From: Limnephilus marmoratus
Taxonomy: Eukaryota; Arthropoda; Insecta; Trichoptera; Limnephilidae
Direction: 5' to 3'
DNA: 64,000 bases
Assembly: GCA_917880885.1 (NCBI GenBank)
Contig: OU862912.1
Span: forward strand, 46,301,117 to 46,365,116
Part shown: one piece after another, positions 1 through 11,505 of the stretch
Position numbering within the stretch: the stretch's first letter is position 1
Layout of the letters: each line of letters starts with the position of its first letter
Made by a program: the position numbers and the translations under genes
The notes under the pieces: generated by a model
Told to the model about the DNA's origin: nothing
Seen by the model: the letters and a program-made list of their open reading frames with translations, nothing else
The model's database searches: none

Positions 1-48
1 AGGTAGCGCAACACGGCACAACACCCCAAAAACATATAACGAAAAAGA
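1..48 (+). repeat. End of hammerhead-type palindromic repeat
   Basis: The first ~48 bases match the right arm of the palindromic repeat at 30650-30808 (from 30774 on) with few changes; the shared core reads AGGTAGCGCAACACGGCA. Only the outer part of the arm is inside the window, so the ribozyme-like core would lie off the left edge. Confidence 0.8.
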
Positions 49-98
49 CAAATGATTTATTTCAAGCTCGTTTTGGATAACATTAATTTATTTAGTTG

Positions 99-260
99 TT
101 TATTTATTTATTTTATTTTACACCCAGAGGGCTTTTACATAAATAATAAAGGCAGTCCTCCATATTTAACATGAGAAAACAAATAGTTTAGATGTAGTAT
201 AGTACAAAAGTGGGAATAAAAAGTATATAAATTATTCAATACTTTCGAAAGTTAAGTAAA
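99..260 (-). mobile_element. LINE 3' end, 5'-truncated
   Basis: Read on the minus strand, the segment ends in a hairpin (AGCCC, short loop, GGGTG) followed by a run of TAAA/TAAAA units at about 99-120. This is the same layout as the other LINE tails in the window (29990-30022, 40071-40110). No coding sequence is recognisable and the inner boundary is approximate. Confidence 0.5.
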
Positions 261-1370
261 AAAAAATCTATCTAACCTAATTATGTCTGGGTTCCTACCC
301 AAAACAGTACAAAATGGGAGCATAAAGGGATGAGCGATTGGGGGCGAGGTGTAGGCATTGTCATTTAAAAAAAAATGGAATACTTAGTTTTTTTTAAGAA
401 GATATAAATTTAACGCAAGATAATATATAGTTTTATAATAATTTGTTTAGGAAATTAAGAAAAATTACAGTTTTTTGTAAATTAATTATTTTTTATATTG
501 AATCTTAAATTATTATAAAAATGATTACTTTCATTTTGATGACAGATAAAACTTACGAAAAAAATCATATCGTAGCTTGTTGGTTTTGCAAAGTCCACTC
601 CTCTCGTCAAAATTCCACTTTATCTACATTATCTTGTTTGTTCGGTTAAATCAGGACAAAATTCACAAAAGGCTGCTCTGAAAAATTACTACGCTTAAAC
701 ATGAGATATTCCACAGTTTAACGGTTGTGTGACAGCACTTTATTTTACTCGGAAGACCGGAACTCACGAATCGAACTGCATGTAAAAATGAGGGGTAAAA
801 GACACCCTCGACTAAAAAGATACAAAGAGGGTAGTATCGGATATCCAAGTGTTGTAAGAATTGGAATGATCTTTTGGAATGATACCACGAATTTGCATCT
901 ACTGCGTTTTGACAGATAAATTTAGCGCTATTTTCCTTTTTCCGCTACGCTAGCGCCGCCTGTCGTCTAGACCAGACACGACTGAGGTTTCTTTTTAAGT
1001 GGCAGTTCGTGGAAACCTCACGCAGAGTTATCCGCGGATAGGCTACGAGAACTGCTGCTAGAGAATGGTACTGTAATGCTCAAGAAAATGAAATTATAAG
1101 AGCCCAAAGCATGAAATGTCTTAAGATGAATCTCGAGCAGATTCTCATTGCAAAGCTCGGTGCTCTTACATATTTAATCTGACTGTAAAATTCTACCCTC
1201 TCTTTAAAACTTATCCACAATTCCAAAAGACGAAATGTTTTTAGTTCGCTTCTCCATAGCGAGTTTATTTTAGTCTTTCATTCATTTAATTGTTTGAAAG
1301 CTAAATTATAGAAACATGTTGATTTAAGTCGTGTTTTAGGTAGCCGGTAAGATTATTTTCTTTTTTATTT
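261..1370. other. AT-rich spacer, nothing recognised
   Basis: About 1.1 kb with only short open frames on either strand. Long A/T runs occur near 370-540. I see no splice-bounded exon, repeat or motif. Confidence 0.5.
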
Positions 1371-1481
1371 TTTATTTTAACTTTATGAGTAAAACCTCAA
1401 ATTGTAATATTTAAATAAATGAAGACAATATAAGCGAAACTCAATCGAAAATCTGGAAACAGAAAAATCAGGAAAACATAT

Positions 1482-1554
1482 TGACACCTCTGGGACTCGA
1501 ACCCAGGACCTCTTGCTTTCCGGGCAAACGCGCTAACCACTGCGCCACGGTGTC
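1482..1554 (-). tRNA. tRNA-like sequence (probable pseudogene, GGA-type loop)
   Basis: The 73-nt sequence folds as a cloverleaf: D stem GCGC/GCGC, anticodon stem TTTGC/GCAAG, T stem CTGGG/CCCAG with loop TTCGAGT, and acceptor stem GACACC/GGTGTC with a G-A mismatch at the last pair. A box and B box (GGTTCGAGTCC) match pol III consensus. The anticodon loop is CCGGAAA, giving GGA at 34-36 but C instead of the near-universal U at 33. There is no long variable arm, as a true Ser tRNA would need. It is more likely a tRNA-derived element head than a working tRNA. It is identical to the copy at 1951-2023. Confidence 0.5.
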
Positions 1555-1950
1555 GATATGAAATTCGGTCATGTTTAACTGTGCCATACTTCGACTAAGA
1601 ACCACCTACATTATCTTCATTTTCTTTAACGCATATATTATTGGCAACTATCTTTATGTATGATTGCAAGATTCAAACCCGAACTAAATGCAATCTAGAT
1701 AGTGTCTGGATAAATCTTTATCCATTTTATTTAATATGCGACATCTATCGACTTTTCTGCAAGTCTAGGATGAATATTTTATTTTAACTTTATGAGTAAA
1801 ACCTCAAATTGTAATATTTAAATAAATGAGGACAATATAAGCGAAAATCAATCGAAAATCTGGAAACAGAAAAATCTAAAGAAAATGGAGATAATGTAGG
1901 TGGTTCTTAGTCGAAGTATGGTACAGTTAAACACGACCGAATTTCATATC

Positions 1951-2023
1951 GACACCGTGGCGCAGTGGTTAGCGCGTTTGCCCGGAAAGCAAGAGGTCCT
2001 GGGTTCGAGTCCCAGAGGTGTCA
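1951..2023 (+). tRNA. tRNA-like sequence, identical inverted copy
   Basis: All 73 positions match the complement of 1482-1554, although the flanking arm sequence has diverged by several substitutions (e.g. GAAGATAATG against GGAGATAATG). It has the same cloverleaf, the same C33 and the same GGA loop. Confidence 0.5.
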
Positions 2024-2087
2024 ATATGTTTTTCTGATTTTTCTGTTTCCAGATTTTCGATTGAGTTTCGCTTATATTGCCTTAATT

Positions 2088-3105
2088 TATTTAAAGATTA
2101 TTTTCGTTTGATGAATAGTAAAATCTCAGTAGCGTAACGAAAAACGTCCCAACTCCTTCTAAGCTTTTAAAAAAGTCTTTACTAATAGACCAAGGACCAC
2201 AATTAAATTAGCTTAATATATAAATTTCCACAACAACAAACAAATCATGAGTCGTGGAATCATGTATGTAAAAACACAGAGGTGAAGATAAATAAGGTTA
2301 ATTCATTTTAAATACATATTTGTAGAAAGGGCTGATGGAATCTATTTCTGTACGAAATTCTGTTTTTTGTTTTTTGTACATACACGTAGGTTACATGCCT
2401 AGGCGGTCGATTTTCTCACAATAAATCTATTTCTTTAGATTCAATAAAGTTCCATAAAATATTCGATTTAAATTCCGAATGAGCTTCAATTATCCCAGGA
2501 AGGGAAATTCAATCCGATTTCAAATTTGGAATTGATGGATTGCCGGGACATTTACTCGTAAATGGAGAACCCTTTCCGATCATTGGGATAGAACCCATGT
2601 AAATTGGATCAAATTTGAGATGTGGGACATTCTCTGTGGATCCTCTTACAAGATAGACGTATTAGGGACAAATTACGACAGTTAAATAATCATCTGCAAC
2701 AATAAATCATACGATTTTTAGTATATTTCTGTGGATAAAGATAGACCAATCACGGTGATTTACGATCTCGAGTTAGAGGAATCAAAAATAAAATACCGTG
2801 GAAAATTTTCATTATTTTTTTCCACGTTCTCCATGAACGATTATTTTTTTCCGTACGCTTGATTGAATCCAATTTCTCGGGAGAAAAAACTGTAGAACGG
2901 TTAGCGAAATTATAAAAACATGTAATATTTAATGCACTAGTTAAATAGGTAGGTAAAGAAATTTTGAGCAGGTTAGGTTAGGTTAGGGAGCCTCAGACCG
3001 ATGAAAAATGTTAAGATAATTTTTGACAAGAGAAGAACATTGAATTCTGATTTGTATTCATTTAATAATAATATAATCCGAAAATAAATAAGATAATTGA
3101 ATTTG
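2088..3105. other. Spacer; short TTAGG run only
   Basis: No gene recognised. At 2970-2987 there are three TTAGG units, the usual insect telomere unit, far too few for a telomere. The rest is AT-rich unique-looking DNA. Confidence 0.5.
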
Positions 3106-3109
3106 TTGA

Positions 3110-3447
3110 CAGGCTAATTTATTCGCTTTTCGGGACAACTCATATAGGTTTCATGGAAATTGCTGTCTCCTTTACTATCATAGTGAGAAATTTGATCTAA
3201 ACGGTGTTAGAAAGAGAAAACATCATGTTTAATATTTAAATCTATTAAACACAAAAGAAGTCAAATTTACACCCTTATGAAACCAATGCTTCAGATTGCA
3301 ATTTGAAAAAAAAATTAAACTTTACCAATTTTTTATTAATTAATTTTACACGGAACAACAAAAAATTGAGCTGACGATAACGTTTATAATACCGTTTTTT
3401 ATGAAATATTTTGAATCTCTGTTAAAATATGGTCGAGGCCTGAGCGG
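3110..3447 (-). mobile_element. piggyBac-type MITE, copy 1 (TTGA-flanked)
   Basis: A 338-bp non-coding unit with TTGA immediately on both sides (3106-3109 and 3448-3451). It is homologous to 49433-49970 in the same orientation and to 21547-21825 and 52954-53037 inverted. The conserved part covers ~3124-3220 (CTTTCTAACACCGTTTAGAT on the minus strand). The right end reads CGAGGCCTGAGCGG. The left end is eroded. Confidence 0.65.
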
Positions 3448-3917
3448 TTGAACATAATTTAAGCACAAGGGGAATTAGTCAAATCTATTGAAGAAATCAA
3501 ATCAAATGATCGATCCAAGTAATCCAGTACAGGTATAACCCTCTAATGAAATGATAAGCACGATATGACTAAACTTGCCAATTACTCTTCAAACTGAAGA
3601 GTTACCCAAATAACTGTAGGGTGTACATCCATTTCCACTTCCTTGTGTACTTGGGTGTACTTGTACTTTCTCTTCCTAAACCATTATACAACGGAATCCT
3701 AAGGGATAACTATTGGTAAATGTAATGGGGTTCCTCCATTTGCTCTTTGCATTACCTTCGACATCTAATCCACTTCAAAGTCATCACCCTTAGCCTTTGT
3801 ACATTACAGGTACTTGCAGGTGAATTTAATATATATAAAGCAGACACGCCGTTGGTTTAAAAATTTAAGATTAGGCTTTTAAAATTTGGTTTCTATGAAA
3901 GTAACCCATTAGTAGTA

Positions 3918-4690
3918 CGTAGATACCGTAAAATAATAAAACGCGGTCTTTTTGCGAACCCAATTCAAGATACATACCTTTAAGAGGGAATAACCAGACA
4001 CAACCGGAATTTGTCATTTTTAAATGAAATTTTAGACGATTGAATTTTTTCCACAAAAAAGTATAAATCGATATCGAAAGATTGTTCTTTTATCTAGTAA
4101 AGGTGCGAGTATGTTTTAAATTTTGCGAAAAATGGTTTATTTTTAGTATAATAAGGTTATAACCGCGGGTCGTTGGCAGAGATGTTAAATTAAAAAAAAT
4201 GTATTAAACAACACACATTTCAAATTAAACAATAATACAATAAAATAAATTATCTAGAAAAGCAACTTTTCAGAATATTTTTAAGTTCAAATAAAATCTT
4301 AAAAAAAAGATCCGAGAACTTGTTTTGTGACGTAAATACTTCATTTTGTCTATTTATTTGCGGTCTTACAAACTAACATATATAAGTTATTTTACATTTT
4401 TATTTTGCTTAGACGTTATTGAAAAAATATAAATACTTAAGATAAAAAAATAATTACAAAAAGTACATAATTTGAATAGTTTTATCATCACACGTTTGAA
4501 GCATTTTTGAATAGAGGTGTATATATATATATATATATGTGTATCAAGCAAATTCTTTTGAAATAAAATCGATACTGACTTGTTATTTAAAAATGTTGGT
4601 ATGGAGAATAATTAATCTTTCTTATCGGGACCGCCCTGTGTAGTTGCAAGGGCACAATCGCAAGACCGTCTTTCGACGAAACGTGAATTC
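3918..4690 (+). repeat. Unclassified ~700-bp dispersed repeat, copy A
   Basis: Degenerate direct copy of 34458-35128. Shared blocks in the same order include TTTCGAAAGATTGTTCTTTT-like, CGGTCTTACAAA, AATAATTACAAAAAGTACAT and CTTTCGA(C/T)GAAA, over the whole length. No reading frame, terminal repeat or target duplication was found. A TA microsatellite sits at ~4520-4540. Confidence 0.7.
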
Positions 4691-5350
4691 TCTTAAATTC
4701 TCGCTGGTTAATCGCTCTTAAATGTTACCGCAATTTTCTACAATACCGAAACCCACCCCCAGATAAATACACAGATCTTGTCCAATCAGGAATTAATATC
4801 CGCCTGCAAAAATAATGACAAGCTGTCTAACAAACGGCGCCAATGACGATTTAATTAAGGATGTCTTTGGTGTTGCTATGACAAGGAAATATGTTTATCC
4901 GTGTAGGCTGTATTCCGTATAGGGGGTATTATAATTAATCAGGTGGAGCCTTAATGGCTGCAAGGACCGCCGTAAACAAGAGACGTGTCGAGGATTATTT
5001 TGATATGGGACTGAATGGTCAAAGTCCGGACGCCAGAATATTTGAATGGGGGTTAATTTGAATACAGAATTATGACAATTCAAGGGGTTGTTTGGGGGAA
5101 TTACATACAAACAATATTATGTACGCGTATCATGTTGCTTTTCATTTAAGACTGGGTTGTTATATCAGAAATGGTCGATGTATGGTCTTTGATTGGGTAT
5201 GAAAGAGAATTAATTGCGTGCTCTAGTTTCGTAATATTACTATACGACTATATGCGTTTGAGAAGTTTTGACTAACTTCTACTTTGTTATATAACAGAGT
5301 TGTATATTGTAACGTTCTAACTCTGTGCAAAGGATTGGATGTTTATATAT
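4691..5350. other. Spacer, nothing recognised
   Basis: Unique-looking AT-rich DNA. The 71-codon open frame at 4895-5110 (minus) has no recognisable motif and I do not call it. Confidence 0.4.
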
Positions 5351-5351
5351 T

Positions 5352-5888
5352 TATCGTGACGATTCACGGTTATGATATCGTGACGGCATAAAAAAGGCAA
5401 TAAACAAAAGTTTCTTATCGAAATATATCTGCAGCTGTTTCAAAAGATGAGATACATGATGTACGCAGGTCTGTTCCCTTCAAAGAAAAAAGTCATAATT
5501 TTCTTGCATCCCTCTAACACTCCGTAGACCCCTATCATATCTAATTGCCGTGACTATAATTTTGAAAGTTTGGAATATAGTTCTTTCGCTCTTTCTTACA
5601 CACTAAATGGAAACGCTCGAAAATGAGACAAACGGTGAACATATGTCTGCACCCCCCCTCCAAACATACAATCATTTTTATACGTCTCCGTCACACGTAT
5701 AAAGAAAATGATACATAATTCCCGTCGCAAAAAAGAAGTACTTTGTAGAAACTAGTCACACGTATTTTGTGTGTCTCACCATTATTTAATGTGTAAGAAA
5801 GAACTGCAGCATTACAGCGATAAGAAACGAATGTTTATTGCCTTTTTTGCCGTCGCAGTGTACCGTTACCGTGAATCATCACGGTAAA
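5352..5888. mobile_element. MITE with ~70-bp terminal inverted repeats
   Basis: The left end (5352-5420) and the complement of the right end (5818-5888) match over ~70 bp, sharing ACGGCA..AAAAAGGCAATAAACA and TTTCTTATCG, with GATTCACGG at the outer edge. A second inner inverted pair lies at ~5580-5605 and ~5788-5806 (CTTTCTTACACA). It is about 537 bp long and non-coding, so a non-autonomous DNA transposon is the best fit. The superfamily was not determined. Confidence 0.75.
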
Positions 5889-7992
5889 TTGATTTCTTTT
5901 GAAAAGATTTAGATTATCGCAATGATACACTCAGTTTAAATATAATTAGTTATTTATTGAGTTTTAACACTAAATATCTATGGAGCCACAGGCTGCTGGC
6001 CTAAACAGCAATTAAAAAAATTCTTAATTGCTTCGAATCATTTCACGGGTTGCGAGCCTAGAGCTCAAAGGCACTTGGTAATATTCGGCTCTGCGTAAAC
6101 CAAGCCTACAACACCCAGAGGAACGCAATAACATTACACATATACTCGTGTGTTCACAGTGCAATTGATATTGTAAGAGTGGATTTATCGTGATTAGCTA
6201 ACTCCATTTGGACTTTGTAGTTTCCCGTGAAACTACTACAAATAAAATTTCATTGGCTTGTTAACTAATCAAATATTCTTTCAGCACTTTCAATTGTCAT
6301 GGAAAATCAAATCCTGTCCCGGAGCGGCAGAACTCAACACGTTTGTTGAAACGGACAATATTGGAAAGCTCAGAGCTGGCAGTAAATCCGGTGCTGAGTA
6401 TTTCCAAACACTGTGTTTATTTACAGGATAAATGTATTTTGTATATTGGAACTTTACAACAGCTTTTAAGTACTAAATTTAAAAGTTCAAAATATTTCGC
6501 TGTAATTGTAATTGTAATACGGTAACTACAAATTACTTCATGTTTTCGATTTGAAAATCAATATATAATAAATGAATCCACCAACTTTCAGTACCTACGC
6601 AACGTTTTAAACAGAACTTTTTCCAATATTTATTACCGTCACTCAATTAATTATAAAAACCTTTTTAAAGCTCGAACAACAACTAATTTGGGGAATTCCT
6701 GTATAATGATAGTTGAATTTTTGGTACAAATTATTTTTGTTAAAAAATTATCCAGCATCTTTAGTAGAGCAAACAGAATTTTCGAAGATTTTGAAAAAAG
6801 CTCTCATGGGTATACTAAGGGTCAGTTGTTTCACGAAAATACTTATACGACCTTTGTTTTCAAAATCTACGATTTTTTTATTTTGTTTTAATATGGATTT
6901 TACTCTACGATTATGTAGATACACAGTAAACCTTACTAAAAAAAACCACAGCACGGCCGATAACCTGTATTGCTGCAGCAACATGAATAAAACAAAAATA
7001 CACTAAAACACGATAACATTACTAATAAGATTTGTTCTTAAAATGTATTGTAAATCTGGCAACAATGTAATTTTATCTAGTTTTCATAAATGGTATTTGT
7101 TTTTACGACACCTTCAAAAATAAGAAATATATAGAACATTCAAAATACTTTGGAAAAAATCCAAATTTCGTTCAGACATCATTACTAAAACAGAGATAAA
7201 CTACCCTCTCAGGCCGTGTTAACCAAGTGTATTTTTTTCCATCAACAATTTTTTAATTAGTAATGTTTTCACATCCGCGGCCGTTTGTCAATTGAATAAA
7301 ATTTTCACTGGGTTTTTTAGTAAGGCTGTTTATGTTTAATAACTTGAAAAAGGTCTGTCATCATATCATTATTGGGCAGTTGTTTCACACAACTGAAATA
7401 AAGATAAAAACTTGAATTGAACCTTACAGAACTTGAAAATTAGCTTTAAAATTTGATATTTGTTCAAATTCTTAGAAACAACACATCCTAAGTGGGAGAT
7501 GTTACAAGCGAATGAATGAAGGAGTGAGTATATGGTTTTTTAAATTATTATTATTTAAGAAGCAAACAAAAACAGTCTTGTGGGGTTTTCACGTGGAAAC
7601 ATTGTGTGTCTTGTTTGTATGTTCATCTGTATAAATATATATATCCTACCTGGCTATGAACTCACAACGAGAGGTGAACTTGTTCCCGGACAAGTGGTGT
7701 ATTAGTACTGGTAGGTAGTAGAGTCGAGTGGCGATTCCCGCTCTTTGATCGCAATCCACTCGTGCTTGTCCTCCGCATGGCGAAGCAATCCAGGCTCCAC
7801 GGCTGAACAATTCACTGCCTGCTTTTTCACAAAGGATCGAAGGTTTACAACCTTCTAAAGGCATTTTCCGAACTGCGTAATTTTACAATTTTAGGTGTAG
7901 AACTTTGAATATATACGATAAATTTAGACCTAATCAAATTATTGATCTTAATATGAACAAACAACGGATACAAGAAATAAAGTTTTATTATA
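5889..7992. other. Spacer with short unassigned open frames
   Basis: About 2.1 kb without a recognised gene. The minus frame at 7646-7864 runs from an ATG to CCAG|GTAGG, which resembles a splice donor, but the peptide has no family I recognise. Confidence 0.4.
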
Positions 7993-8158
7993 TTCCAAAT
8001 TAATAGATTTTAACCACGTTTATAATTATATTAATTTAAAATTTAAAACCAATTCATATTTTGCAAACAAAGCCAAAGAAGCTTGGCTTAAAGGGGACCT
8101 AAAAAGTAGTTTTATAGACGTGGTTAAGAATAATTTTATCTATTAATTTTGGATTAAA
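7993..8158. repeat. Small foldback repeat
   Basis: Inverted arms at ~7993-8032 and ~8117-8158 share CCAAATTAATAGA and TAACCACGT. The right arm carries ~8 extra bases. It resembles a ~165-bp foldback MITE. There is no coding content. Confidence 0.6.
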
Positions 8159-8172
8159 ATGGTGCCACAGTA

Positions 8173-8340
8173 ACTAGCCGAAGTCCCCGGCTTGGAGATC
8201 TTATGAAGAAAGTAATCTTCCTATCGTTTTGAAGGTCAAGTGTGCAAAATTTCATCAATCTTAATAAAACTTTAGATTTGTATGAAAATCAAAACCACGC
8301 AGCCCGCCATCTTCTTTAAATAAATAGAAGGATAGATAAA
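8173..8340 (-). mobile_element. Helitron-like 3' end fragment
   Basis: Read on the minus strand the segment ends GCCGGGGACTTCGGCTAGT: a short hairpin (CCG..CGG) just before CTAGT. That is the usual Helitron 3' signature. It resembles the end at 35486-35510. No 5' end was located. Confidence 0.4.
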
Positions 8341-9454
8341 TCGCGTTACACCTTTTTTGAGAGCAACACGCTCGTGTAAAAAAAATAAAAGAAATTAAGT
8401 TTACAGAAAATGTTCAAAAAGATCAAACGAGCAAAAAAATACAACGAATTGTAGAAAATATTAGATGTGAAAGAGGAAAAAAAAAGAATGCACTGGATAT
8501 GTCTAATATTATCAAAAAGAAATATTTAATGTATTAAAATACGAAGCACAACATATTGAGAGTTAGAAAAGTTTTTTTTTGGATAAATAAATTAAATTAT
8601 TTTGAATAATTTTATTCTTATCTAATATTCAGGCAAATGATTCAACCGTTTAACTTCAATGTACAATGTAAAAAATAGTAACTGAATCCTATGGATATCT
8701 GAGTATAATGACAAACTGCTGATAGACATATTATAATCTCTCCCGTGCATTGACGTATAGTCGAAGCTCCCATGCATCTCATAAATAACGCGTGTACCAG
8801 AAAGAGAGATTACAACGGACAACGTTACAGTGGCAAAACCGTAGCATGCAATGGAATAATTTTCTTGAAAAACTCCTGGTTTAAATACATTATTTGGTAA
8901 ATCAAATGATAAAGCACTATCATTATATTTACATTGATGAAAATTGCTAGACAAATTATTTGTGACTTCAGAACTTAATAGGCGAAATCCTGTGCAAACA
9001 CACCGCAGCCAAACTTACAGTAAATATGGAAAACTATTAACATGTGGCGATTAGCGGATGGTTTAGGCTCAAAAGAGGTATATAGACAGAATATGCCTCG
9101 AAATTATTCCACACAGCAGCACGTTAGTTAGTTGGTTACATATTGGGCGCACCGAGTCAGTGTAAACATTATCTTCGGTTGTGCAAACGTAATTAGAAAT
9201 CTCGGGTGTGCCGCGTCGGAAGTAATGCGCGGATCCGACCAAATAAAGCAGACGCCATTAGCCTGCACCCCGCTGGAGCCGAACTGACAGACTCGATCAA
9301 ACTACAAGTGAGTTTACGTGTGCGTTGTTGGATACCGCACAAGTGCTGAAATATTAACGGACAAATCCATAAACTTTTATATATAAAAATATGCATAAAA
9401 TGCGTTATTTTTAAGGGATTTTTGTATTTTTTAATGTTTAATTACAGCATTTTT
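8341..9454. other. Spacer with one unassigned open frame
   Basis: A 110-codon open frame lies on the minus strand at 8622-8954. It starts at TTG, has no ATG near its start and no recognised domain. Otherwise AT-rich DNA. Confidence 0.35.
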
Positions 9455-9808
9455 TAGGAGATGCTGTGTTGATGGTCTTTTTAGGGAAGGGATGGGAAAA
9501 GGAATGACGGGTAGGTAGAAATCTGGGGGTCATGTGAATTCATCCCTCGCACAGGGAAGGCAAGGCGATGGGTCGAAAGAATTGGGATGGAGAGATCAAA
9601 AGTTCACCCTCAACCATTCTCTCGCGATCCAGCCCCGGCCAAGACCTAGACAAACCTCACCCCGTGAACCAGGGCACCCCTGCTAAGTCACCAATCGTAG
9701 CGAAGCACTTTGGGTGACTTATGGCAGGGGTTTTGGTTAATCCAATAAATGGTTCCCGGTTAATCCAATCAATAGGGCGCCGGTGCTCATACCCGCCTCC
9801 CAAATTGA
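9455..9808 (-). repeat. GC-rich interspersed repeat family C, copy 1
   Basis: Shares long blocks with 14498-14822, 27109-27885 and 37789-38137: GGGAGGCGGG at one end, a central hairpin built from CACC..GCTACG..GGTG, AAGACCTAGACAAACCTCAC, and a tail near GATGCTGTG. The family is richer in G+C than its surroundings and non-coding. Confidence 0.75.
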
Positions 9809-10029
9809 TATTCCAATTAAAAAATTATAACATCATATACACAACAGCACAGATCCGCGAATGACCACGGGATATTTTGAATTATTGACAAATCAGTTCC
9901 AATTTTGAAAATGACAAAAATAATTTTCTCTCCAAAATATTATACTACAAGCTTGTCCCTACTTTCAAGCTTGTCCGAATTCTGCAGGCAATCGGTTATA
10001 ATTTTGAAAATGAAATTTATCTATTATAT

Positions 10030-10428
10030 GTATTTTTTATTTTCTATTTCGTGGCATTAAAACATAATACGAAAGTAAATAAATCGACAAACATGAGTTA
10101 CTTTAAATTATAGCTCAAACAACCCTTTACGTTTGTAGTTTGTTTTTTGAAGGAGTTGGAGTGACATTTAAGTTTTTGTTACAATTGATTCCACCAGGCG
10201 ATGCATTATGTCGATGGGTTAAAAAAAAATTATTAATCTATCATTTTTTTTCTACTTCGTGGCATTAAAACGTAATATGAAAGTGAATAAATCGACAAAC
10301 GTAAGTTACTTTAAGTTATAGATCAAACAACCCTTTACGTTTGTAGTTTGTTTTTTGAAGGAGTTGGAGTGACATTTAAGTTGTTGTTACAATTGATTCC
10401 ACCAGACGACGCATTATGACAATGGGTT
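10030..10428 (+). repeat. Tandem duplication, ~208-bp unit, two copies
   Basis: The block starting CGTGGCATTAAAAC at 10050 recurs 208 bp later at 10258, with ~180 bp of close similarity, including identical AAGGAGTTGGAGTGACATTT and GATTCCACCAG. Scattered substitutions show the duplication is not recent. It is non-coding. Confidence 0.9.
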
Positions 10429-10866
10429 ATTTTTCCATCTAAGTGAATTGCCAGTGGAGGCGGTCGTAAAGCATTGTTAGTCCTGCGAACATCGCGAGAT
10501 CACTCCAGAGTGTGGCGGTGCGCAGACGTTACTAAGGGATGATGGGACATCATATTATCTCTTTTACCATTTATTCAGAACTACAAGTCTTAGCTTTTAC
10601 ACAAACTAACAAAGGAAGAGTTTAAGACCTGAAATGTGGTTTTTATTGCAAAGTTTGCGATGTATTTTATCGTAAAACCGCCATCGCGAATCTTTTGCAG
10701 TAATTCTGAAACTCACAAATATGTTTTAAAAAATTTAACGCGAGTTTGTGTCGTACGGGATTTGATATTTTAATTAAATAAATAATAAAAATTTCAGCAT
10801 CTTTGTCGAACAAAAAAAAAGGAAAAAACAACGAAGCATTTTATCTTATGTTTATACACAGAGTTA

Positions 10867-11010
10867 AGTGGAAATTTCCAAGCTCAATAACTCTCTATGG
10901 AAGTCATGTTGTGAGTTGATCTACAGAGAAACGCAGTGGAAATTTCCAAGATCTATATTTCTCCATGGAAATGATGTGAGTTGATCTAGAAAGTAAAGCA
11001 GTGCAATGTT
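10867..11010 (+). repeat. Short tandem repeat, ~68-bp unit
   Basis: AGTGGAAATTTCCAAG starts at 10867 and again at 10935, followed each time by a CTC(T/C)ATGGAA and GTGAGTTGATCTA block. A partial third unit starts near 11000. The unit contains the palindrome GGAAATTTCC. Confidence 0.8.
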
Positions 11011-11136
11011 CACAACATCTGAGCTCGTCGTTAGAATGATTTGCCGCTTCGGCGCATACTTCCGATACTTTCAGTATCGCCCTGGTGCAAGACCACCATT
11101 CAGGACTGAAACATTACTTAAAATTGTTTTAGACGT

Positions 11137-11262
11137 GTTTGGTGACCAGATCTGAATAGCCATATACATGATACATCCCTACCTTCCTCTTCCTCTTACC
11201 GCAACCTTCAGCCTCACGCCATAGTCTCACTGGCTTCAGACGGATAGGAGTAGTATTTTTAT
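11137..11262 (-). repeat. Dispersed repeat D, copy 1
   Basis: On the minus strand this matches 60100-60237 (plus): GTCTG..GCCAGTGAGACTATGGC, a purine-rich stretch, ATATGG.TATTCAGATCTGGT and CA.CAAACAC. Origin unknown; no ORF. Confidence 0.65.
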
Positions 11263-11328
11263 GGTATACACATTGATAAAAACTTCGTTTTACCAAACCA
11301 ATAGATACTACCTCAATCCTTTGACTAG

Positions 11329-11505
11329 TCAGTGGCTGAGTTGGCATCGCGTTTGGGTTTCACCCAGGCGTCGCGTGCTCGATTCCTCGGCTGGCTAAAT
11401 CCTCCATCACGACACAAGCAACATTTTTCGTTTACTGTGGTTGTAGTAAGAGATTTTCAAAAATTGTCAGGTTATTCGTAACTCGGGAATGTGTTTAAAA
11501 AAAGG
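11329..11505 (+). mobile_element. tRNA-derived SINE, copy 1
   Basis: The copy begins TCAGTGGCTGAGTTGGCATC, an A-box-like tRNA head, followed by a B-box-like GTGCTCGATTCCTCGG and a body shared with 21161-21371 (AAGCAACATT..TTGTCAGGTT.TTCGTAA). It ends in an A-rich tail. Two diverged copies with the same start and tail fit a SINE family. Confidence 0.7.

Larger units (their letters stand above)
1371..2087. mobile_element. Composite inverted-repeat element with two tRNA-like sequences
   Basis: Two arms, about 1426-1629 and 1873-2085, are inverted copies of each other over ~205 bp. Each arm contains one 73-nt tRNA-like sequence. In addition, 1371-1468 is repeated directly at 1782-1877, so the right unit is itself bounded by short inverted ends (AAATCTGGAAACAGAAAAAT and its complement) around the tRNA-like core. 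The layout suggests a MITE or foldback unit that captured a tRNA-like sequence and then inserted or duplicated head to head. No ORF is present. Confidence 0.75.

Noticed and set aside
1482..1554. Functional tRNA-Ser(GGA)
   Set aside because: C instead of U at position 33, no long variable arm, a mismatch in the acceptor stem, and location inside a mobile inverted repeat.
7646..7864. Minus ORF from ATG to CCAG|GTAGG as an exon
   Set aside because: Peptide unrecognised and no matching acceptor or next exon; kept only as a remark in the spacer entry.
8622..8954. 110-codon minus-strand ORF
   Set aside because: No ATG near the start, no domain, base composition like its flanks; length is near what chance gives in 64 kb.
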